NCBI GenBank assembly: GCA_000997105.1
Contig: LCEJ01000015.1
Location: 1 to 9,473, forward strand
Origin: Candidatus Daviesbacteria bacterium GW2011_GWA2_42_7
GTDB lineage: Bacteria; Patescibacteriota; Microgenomatia; Daviesbacterales; UBA10151
Reading direction: 5' to 3'
DNA: 9,473 nt
The notes below the pieces were generated by a model. It was given only the letters and a program-made list of their open reading frames with translations. It searched no databases and was not told where the DNA came from. A program made the translations under genes and the position numbers. Shown piece after piece: positions 5,861 to 9,473 of this stretch; positions within the stretch are counted from its first letter, which is position 1; each line of letters starts with the position of its first letter.

Positions 5861-5866
5861 AGCCTT

Positions 5867-5875
5867 ATCTTATCA
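5867..5875 (-). promoter_or_regulatory. Extended -10 of the toxin gene
   Basis: TGA-TAAGAT on the - strand, then six bases, then ATG 5860. This is the same hexamer and the same spacing to the start as in leuS. No good -35 is visible. Confidence 0.4.
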
Positions 5876-5916
5876 TTTTTCTAAAAAACGAATTTACGGA
5901 GTAAATTAGATTTTCC

Positions 5917-6095
5917 TTAGTTGGACTCGTTGACTAGGAACCAGTCGAAGGGCAGGTTTTGGGTAACTGGGGTGGGGATGTCTATAGATTTGGTGCCGGC
6001 TAGAATAACCCCTGAGCTGGTAGTGGCATCCAGGGTCTGGCCTTCCGGCTACCGCAGCTGGTTTTACTGTAGACGGTAGACTTTTTCTTGACAGG
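5917..6095 (-). pseudogene. Remnant of a larger gene, C-terminal fragment, frameshifted
   Basis: On the - strand an open frame of about 40 codons ends at TAA 5917-5919 and reads T-L-D-A-T-T-S-S-G-V-I-L-A-G-T-K-S-I-D-I-P, then T-P-V-T-Q-N-L-P-F-D-W-F-L-V-N-E-S-N. It looks like a real beta-rich C-terminus, of the G-x-x-S-I/V-x-V-P-T-P-V-T type seen at the ends of exported CPR proteins. A stop at 6049-6051 breaks the frame, but another frame just upstream gives V-K-K-K-S-T-V-Y-S-K-T-S (about 6057-6095). The change of frame falls at a small GCC-GGAA-GGC hairpin (6041-6050). I infer a decayed gene end; no start or main domain remains. The 71-residue frame at 5906-6121 crossing it is less convincing as a gene. 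Confidence 0.4.
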
Positions 6096-6172
6096 CGGGT
6101 CTCCTCCATGCCACCCGTCATTAGCGGGCTTAGTGTGACACGCGCAGCGTGGAGCGCGAGGCGCGTAGCGAC
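6089..6172. repeat. Cluster of short GC-rich hairpins
   Basis: TGACAGGCGG (6089-6098) pairs with CCACCCGTCA (6111-6120), ten pairs including two G:U. Further on are CACGC-GCA-GCGTG (from about 6138) and GCGC-GAG-GCGC (from about 6153), both with three-base purine loops like the GAA-loop hairpins after tRNA-Ala(CGC). No U-tracts follow. They stand where a gene has decayed and may be repeat debris. Confidence 0.5.
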
Positions 6173-6231
6173 TCAGTTTTAAGCAGGCAATTTTAGGTAA
6201 GAGGGTTAAGTAGGAGGCTGAGTCTAAATAC

Positions 6232-6274
6232 TATACGGGCAGGAGTATCCGTCTGCATTACTCCTGCCCGTATA
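6232..6274. repeat. Perfect 16-bp inverted repeat with an 11-base loop
   Basis: TATACGGGCAGGAGTA (6232-6247) and TACTCCTGCCCGTATA (6259-6274) are exact reverse complements around TCCGTCTGCAT. It is by far the strongest hairpin in the gene-poor stretch. It is not followed by a U-tract in either direction, so a plain intrinsic terminator is unlikely. An RNA structure, a protein-binding site or a mobile palindrome remain possible. Confidence 0.75.
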
Positions 6275-6493
6275 TAAAGAACTACACTTAGTGTAAACAA
6301 AAGTGAAAACAGTGTCAAGAGCTCTTTGTATATCACACATAGTCAACTCATTTTCTGCACAGGCAGGGAAGGAGACTAGCGTTTAGGGTTTGGGGTGTAG
6401 GGTATAGGTCTCAATATATATACACCATATCACATCTGTGCATGGGTGATAGAAAACACGTATGTGAAAACGGTGTGGAAAGGTATCCCCATT
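6275..6493. other. Non-coding stretch with short direct repeats and a G-rich patch
   Basis: No convincing gene on either strand. Visible structure: ACACT-T-AGTGT (6284-6294), AAGAGCTCTT (6317-6326), a direct repeat GTGAAAAC(A/G)GTGT at 6303-6315 and 6464-6476, two TATCACA words (near 6330 and 6427), and a G-rich run (6385-6408) framed by GAGAC (6372-6376) and GTCTC (6408-6412). I recognise no known structured RNA here. Confidence 0.4.
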
Positions 6494-6567
6494 GTCATTC
6501 TGGGGATCCTGAGCTTGTCGAAGGGGACTCCAGAATCTAAGAAAGATTCCGGTCAAGCCGGAATGAC
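6494..6567. repeat. 74-bp interspersed element with terminal inverted repeats
   Basis: Ends GTCATTCTGG (6494-6503) and CCGGAATGAC (6558-6567) pair with one mismatch. Inside are the word CCTGAGCTTGTCGAAGG (6508-6524) and a CCAGAATCT/AGATTCCGG hairpin. Elements with GTCATTC...GAATGAC ends and a CCTGAGC-x-GTCGAAGG core are familiar non-autonomous repeats in many bacterial genomes. A related element lies inside leuS. Here it sits just upstream of the leuS promoter. Confidence 0.75.
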
Positions 6568-6580
6568 GTTTAAGAAGGGT

Positions 6581-6610
6581 TTGAACTTGAGGCTGACCCT
6601 ATGTTAAGAT
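6581..6610 (+). promoter_or_regulatory. leuS promoter, leaderless arrangement
   Basis: TTGAAC (6581-6586), 18 bases, then TGT-extended TAAGAT (6605-6610), then six bases to ATG 6617. Transcription should begin at or next to the start codon, and no Shine-Dalgarno sequence is present. No T-box or other leader is possible with this start. Confidence 0.5.
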
Positions 6611-6616
6611 TGAAAT

Positions 6617-9088
6617 ATGGCAAAAAGATATTTTCCAAATGAGGTTGAAGGTAAGTGGCAAAAAAGATGGAAAGAGGACAAGCTCTTTAGTCCTGATCTG
6701 GATAAGTCTGAGAAGCCTTTTTACTCTTTAATGATGTTTCCGTACCCTTCGGCAGAGGGGATGCATGTAGGTAATATGTATGCCTTTACAGGCTCAGATA
6801 TCTACTCTCGTTTTAAAAGGCTACAGGGGCTTGATGTCTTTGAGCCGATTGGCCTGGATGGCTTTGGTATCCATGGTGAAAATTATGCCTTAAAGATCAA
6901 TGAACACCCGATGGAGGTAAGTCGACGCACGGAAAAGCACTTTTATGAGCAGTTTATGACAGTAGGCAATGCCTATGACTGGAACCGCACACTTAACACC
7001 TATGAACCTGAATATTATAAATGGACTCAATGGGCATTTCTGCAGCTTTACAAAAAGGGGATTGCCTACCGTAAGAAGGCTGAGGTTAACTGGTGCCCTT
7101 CTTGTAAAACCGTTTTAGCCGATGAACAGGTAATTACCGGAGCTTGTGAAAGGTGTAGCAGCCAGGTTGAGAAGAAGGATCTTGAGCAGTGGTTTTTTAA
7201 AATTACAGACTATGCAGAGAGGCTTTTAAAGAACTTAGAGTGGATTGACTGGTCGGAAAAAATTAAGGTTGCCCAGAGGAATTGGATTGGCAAATCGGAA
7301 GGGACACTGATAGCATTCGATAGTTTAGATGTGTTTACTACGCGTGCGGATACGATTTTTGGGGCTACTTTTGTAGCTGTTAGTCCGGAGCACCCGTTGC
7401 TGAGCAAGCTAGTGACTGACGAGCAGAAGGGAGATGTGAGTGCTTATATTGAGGCAGCCGGAAAGAAAAGTGAGTTGGAGCGGAAGGAGAACAAAGAAAA
7501 AACCGGTGTGTTTACAGGCACAAATGTTAAAAATCCTTTCACAGGAGAGAGTATTCCGGTATGGGTAGCAGATTATGTCCTGATGGGGTATGGAACAGGG
7601 GTAATTATGGCTGTGCCGGCACACGACGAACGGGATTTTGAGTTTGCTAAGAAGTTTGATTTGCCGATAAAAACTGTCATCGAGAACACCTCTCCTGTCA
7701 TTGCGAACGGAGTGAAGCAATCTCAGAATAACAAAGAAGGGATTGCTTCGTCTCCTTCGACTACGCTCAGGATTTCTCGCAATGACAAGACAAATGTCTA
7801 CACAGGAGAGGGTATTTTGGTAAACAGCGGGGAGTTTGACGGCTTAAGTTCCACCGAAGCCCGGGAGAAGATATCAGACTATATAGAAAAACATAATTTA
7901 GGCAAGAGGCAGGTGCATTTCCATTTGCGTGACTGGCTAATCTCCCGCCAAAGGTATTGGGGGCCGCCGATTCCTATAATTTACTGTGACAAATGCGGCG
8001 CTGTGCCGGTACCGGAGAGTGATTTGCCTGTAAAATTGCCTTTTATTGAGAACTTCCGGCCAACCGGTACCGGTATTTCGCCCTTGGCTTCTGAGCCTGA
8101 TTTTGTCAACGTCAAATGTCCCAAATGTGCTGGTCCAGCTAAAAGGGAGACTGATGTTTCAGATAATTTCCTGGACTCATCCCTTTACTTTTTTCGTTAT
8201 TTGACCACTGACTTAAATGACCGGTTCTTTGATGAAAAAAGGGCAAAAAATTGGCTGCCGGTGGATATGTATATCGGGGGAGCGGAACATTCTGTTCTGC
8301 ACCTTTTATACTCGCGCTTTATCACCATGGTCTTTCGCGATTTAGGCTTTATTGACTTTGAGGAACCGTTTAAAAAGTTCCGGGCTCATGGATTAATCAT
8401 TGCCGAAGGGGCAAAGATGAGCAAATCCAAGGGGAATGTCATAAACCCCGATAATCTTATTAAAGAGTGGGGGGCAGATACCTTAAGGATGTACCTGATG
8501 TTTATGGGGCCGTTTACCGAGGGAGGGGATTTCCGGGCAGCCTCAATTTCTGGGGTTTACCGATTTCTCTCCCGGGTTTGGGAATTGGCGCAAAATGAGC
8601 ATGCTGACGAGGCTACAGAAGGGGAACTTAAGATTTTAAACAAGGTTATTAAAAAAGTCGGGGAAGATATGGAGAACTTGCGCTTTAATACGGCGATTGC
8701 CTCTCTAATGGAGTTTTTAAATTTCCTATCCAAACAAGGCAGGGTATCTAGGGGGACCATCAAGGCTTTTCTTGTAATGCTTACCCCCTTTGCCCCCCAC
8801 ACCACTGAGGAGTTGTGGGAGATGATGGGGGAAAACCGGTCCATCCACCTGCAGACTTGGCCAAAATATGAGGAGAAGTATCTGGAAGAGGAGGAAGTGA
8901 CTATTGCCGTTCAGGTAAACGGTAAGGTTAGGGATCAGCTGGTGATACATAAAGATATGGCAAGTGATGGAAAAGTCATAGAAAAAATAGCACTGGGAAG
9001 CCCTAAAGTACAAAAGTTTTTGGATGGCAAGGAAATAAAAAAGGCTGTGTATGTACCTGTGAAAATTATTAATTTTGTCACAGAATAG
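6617..9088 (+). CDS. leuS: Leucyl-tRNA synthetase, with a repeat-derived 30-residue insertion
   Basis: The 823-residue protein charges tRNA-Leu with leucine in the cytoplasm. Class I motifs are clear: P-Y-P-S-A-E-G-M-H-V-G-N (HIGH motif, His50 to Asn53) and K-M-S-K-S (600-604). Two four-cysteine zinc knuckles are present (Cys160, 163, 177, 180 and Cys457, 460, 501, 504). The CP1 editing domain has the threonine-rich F-T-T-R-A-D-T (Thr241, Thr242) and M-A-V-P-A-H-D-E-R-D-F-E-F-A, whose Asp337 matches the editing aspartate. The C-terminal V-Q-V-N-G-K-V-R is typical. Residues 361-390 are coded by a palindromic mobile repeat inserted in frame within the editing domain; sequence resumes with Y-T-G-E-G-I-L-V-N-S-G. 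All catalytic residues are kept, so the enzyme is probably functional. It has its own leaderless promoter and no clear terminator. Confidence 0.98.
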   Translation: MAKRYFPNEVEGKWQKRWKEDKLFSPDLDKSEKPFYSLMMFPYPSAEGMHVGNMYAFTGSDIYSRFKRLQGLDVFEPIGLDGFGIHGENYALKINEHPMEVSRRTEKHFYEQFMTVGNAYDWNRTLNTYEPEYYKWTQWAFLQLYKKGIAYRKKAEVNWCPSCKTVLADEQVITGACERCSSQVEKKDLEQWFFKITDYAERLLKNLEWIDWSEKIKVAQRNWIGKSEGTLIAFDSLDVFTTRADTIFGATFVAVSPEHPLLSKLVTDEQKGDVSAYIEAAGKKSELERKENKEKTGVFTGTNVKNPFTGESIPVWVADYVLMGYGTGVIMAVPAHDERDFEFAKKFDLPIKTVIENTSPVIANGVKQSQNNKEGIASSPSTTLRISRNDKTNVYTGEGILVNSGEFDGLSSTEAREKISDYIEKHNLGKRQVHFHLRDWLISRQRYWGPPIPIIYCDKCGAVPVPESDLPVKLPFIENFRPTGTGISPLASEPDFVNVKCPKCAGPAKRETDVSDNFLDSSLYFFRYLTTDLNDRFFDEKRAKNWLPVDMYIGGAEHSVLHLLYSRFITMVFRDLGFIDFEEPFKKFRAHGLIIAEGAKMSKSKGNVINPDNLIKEWGADTLRMYLMFMGPFTEGGDFRAASISGVYRFLSRVWELAQNEHADEATEGELKILNKVIKKVGEDMENLRFNTAIASLMEFLNFLSKQGRVSRGTIKAFLVMLTPFAPHTTEELWEMMGENRSIHLQTWPKYEEKYLEEEEVTIAVQVNGKVRDQLVIHKDMASDGKVIEKIALGSPKVQKFLDGKEIKKAVYVPVKIINFVTE
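7697..7786. repeat. 90-bp palindromic element inserted in frame in leuS
   Basis: Terminal inverted repeats GTCATTGCGA (7697-7706) and TCGCAATGAC (7777-7786) are perfect, and one further base pairs outside. Inner arms GAAGCAATC (7714-7722) and GATTGCTTC (7741-7749) are also perfect. The core CCTTCGACTACGCTCAGG (7754-7771) is a variant, in the other orientation, of the core in the element at 6494-6567. The element is exactly 30 codons long and starts at codon 361 in phase 0, adding residues that begin V-I-A-N-G-V-K-Q-S-Q and end L-R-I-S-R-N-D. It resembles the palindromic elements known to enter coding genes in Rickettsia. Confidence 0.88.
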
Positions 9089-9170
9089 GATCACTTTCCA
9101 ATTTGGCAGAGCCTCTTTCTAATTGCTAAAAAATAAGCCCATTAGTTTAGGTTGTTGTAATAGGATAATT

Positions 9171-9253
9171 GGGACTGGTAGCTGGTAGCTGGTAGCTGGT
9201 AGTTAGTAGTTAGGGTAATTTTGTCTTTACCCCAGCTACTAACTACTGGTCCC
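9171..9253. repeat. Heptad repeat and hairpin after leuS
   Basis: Five tandem seven-base units follow each other at 9176-9210 (TGGTAGC three times, then TGGTAGT and TAGTAGT). The arm 9200-9218 then folds onto 9227-9245 with two mismatches around an eight-base loop, and outer GGGAC/GTCCC-type bases (9171-9181 and 9243-9253) extend it. The layout, units on one strand and their complements on the other, matches the spacers at 262-423, 1491-1606 and 1851-1951. No U-tract. It may end or protect the leuS transcript. Confidence 0.65.
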
Positions 9254-9269
9254 TAATCCCTAATTAGGC

Positions 9270-9298
9270 TTGACTCCACAGCCTGGTTCCATTAGTAT
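9270..9298 (+). promoter_or_regulatory. Promoter of the last gene, leaderless arrangement
   Basis: TTGACT (9270-9275), 17 bases, TAGTAT (9293-9298), six bases, then ATG 9305. The -35 is one base from consensus and the spacing is ideal; the -10 matches four of six. Confidence 0.45.
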
Positions 9299-9304
9299 GG
9301 GCTT

Positions 9305-9473
9305 ATGCGCGATGACAAATGGCTGCTTGCCCGCCTGGATCATCTCTGGTCAAACCATTTTTCAGATGTAGCCCAAATAAACCCCGTTTTTATCCGCTTT
9401 GGCCGTTATGCTAGGCTGAGGTTTGGTTCAATCAGGCTGGACAGAAAAACTAAGAAAACGTACATTATTATTT
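9305..9473 (+). CDS. Conserved protein of unknown function, N-terminal fragment (possibly SprT-like)
   Basis: The reading frame runs from ATG 9305 to the window edge (56 residues) without a stop; an in-frame TAG at 9293-9295 rules out an earlier start. The visible part is basic and soluble, starting M-R-D-D-K-W-L-L-A-R-L-D-H-L-W and continuing I-N-P-V-F-I-R-F-G-R-Y-A-R-L-R-F-G-S-I-R, then a lysine-rich turn and a strand. This start resembles small CPR proteins that carry an H-E-L-x-H metalloprotease-like motif further on, but that part lies outside the window, so the assignment is only a guess. It has its own promoter, with no Shine-Dalgarno sequence, and follows leuS on the same strand. Confidence 0.6.
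   Translation, partial: MRDDKWLLARLDHLWSNHFSDVAQINPVFIRFGRYARLRFGSIRLDRKTKKTYIII

Noticed and set aside
5906..6121. Intact 71-codon gene on the - strand
   Set aside because: Its Arg/Pro-rich product looks like an out-of-frame reading; a neighbouring frame carries the protein-like C-terminus, so a broken gene is more likely.
6232..6274. Rho-independent terminator
   Set aside because: The stem is strong, but neither side has a run of T on the proper strand.
6275..6493. Replication origin or DnaA box cluster
   Set aside because: Words such as TGTGGAAA and TGTGCAT only loosely resemble DnaA boxes, there is no ordered array and no dnaA or dnaN nearby.
6121..6493. RNase P RNA, tmRNA or signal recognition particle RNA
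   Set aside because: None of their conserved core sequences is present on either strand.
8726..9094. 122-codon - strand frame under the end of leuS
   Set aside because: Lies fully opposite a strongly supported synthetase gene and has no recognisable motif; antisense shadow.
9176..9210. CRISPR array or long tandem repeat
   Set aside because: Units are seven bases long with no spacers; simple heptad expansion.

Overview
Organism. The window looks like a chromosome segment of a Candidate Phyla Radiation (Patescibacteria) bacterium, most likely from the Microgenomates side. This is inferred from gene style, not from a marker tree. The leucyl-tRNA synthetase is short (823 aa) and has the HVGN variant of the HIGH motif. 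The tRNAs do not encode CCA. The cell-envelope genes are of a kind common in that group. AT-rich spacers are packed with short degenerate repeats, and most genes lack a Shine-Dalgarno sequence.

Layout. 1-1388 holds two cell-wall genes on the + strand: the 3' end of an M23 peptidase and a membrane-anchored class A beta-lactamase-fold serine hydrolase. 1414-1847 holds two tRNA-Ala genes (anticodons GGC and CGC), then a tract of tRNA 3'-end fragments broken up by tiny hairpins. 1952-4249 (-) is a multi-pass O-antigen ligase-like protein with C-terminal TPRs. 4369-5196 is a REP-associated tyrosine transposase (RAYT) flanked by its own palindromes. 5255-5860 (-) is a toxin-first HigBA-type toxin-antitoxin pair. 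5917-6616 is gene-poor: a decayed C-terminal gene fragment, several hairpins, and a 74-bp terminal-inverted-repeat element. 6617-9088 (+) is leuS. The last 169 bases begin another + strand gene.

How the parts relate. Three classes of small repeat share the window. (1) REP palindromes accompany the RAYT. (2) Elements of the GTCATT...AATGAC type lie upstream of leuS and, as an exact 30-codon in-frame insertion, inside the leuS editing domain. (3) Degenerate heptad repeats arranged head-to-head fill several spacers. There is also a promoter pattern. Five genes have a TGN-extended or near-consensus -10 hexamer ending only 6 to 9 bases before an ATG, which predicts leaderless transcripts. In higA the promoter lies inside the end of the toxin gene and carries a perfect 16-bp palindrome between -35 and -10. 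In the RAYT gene the flanking REP overlaps the -35.

Limits. No database search was run. Family names rest on motifs read by eye, and repeat families are defined only from copies inside this window.
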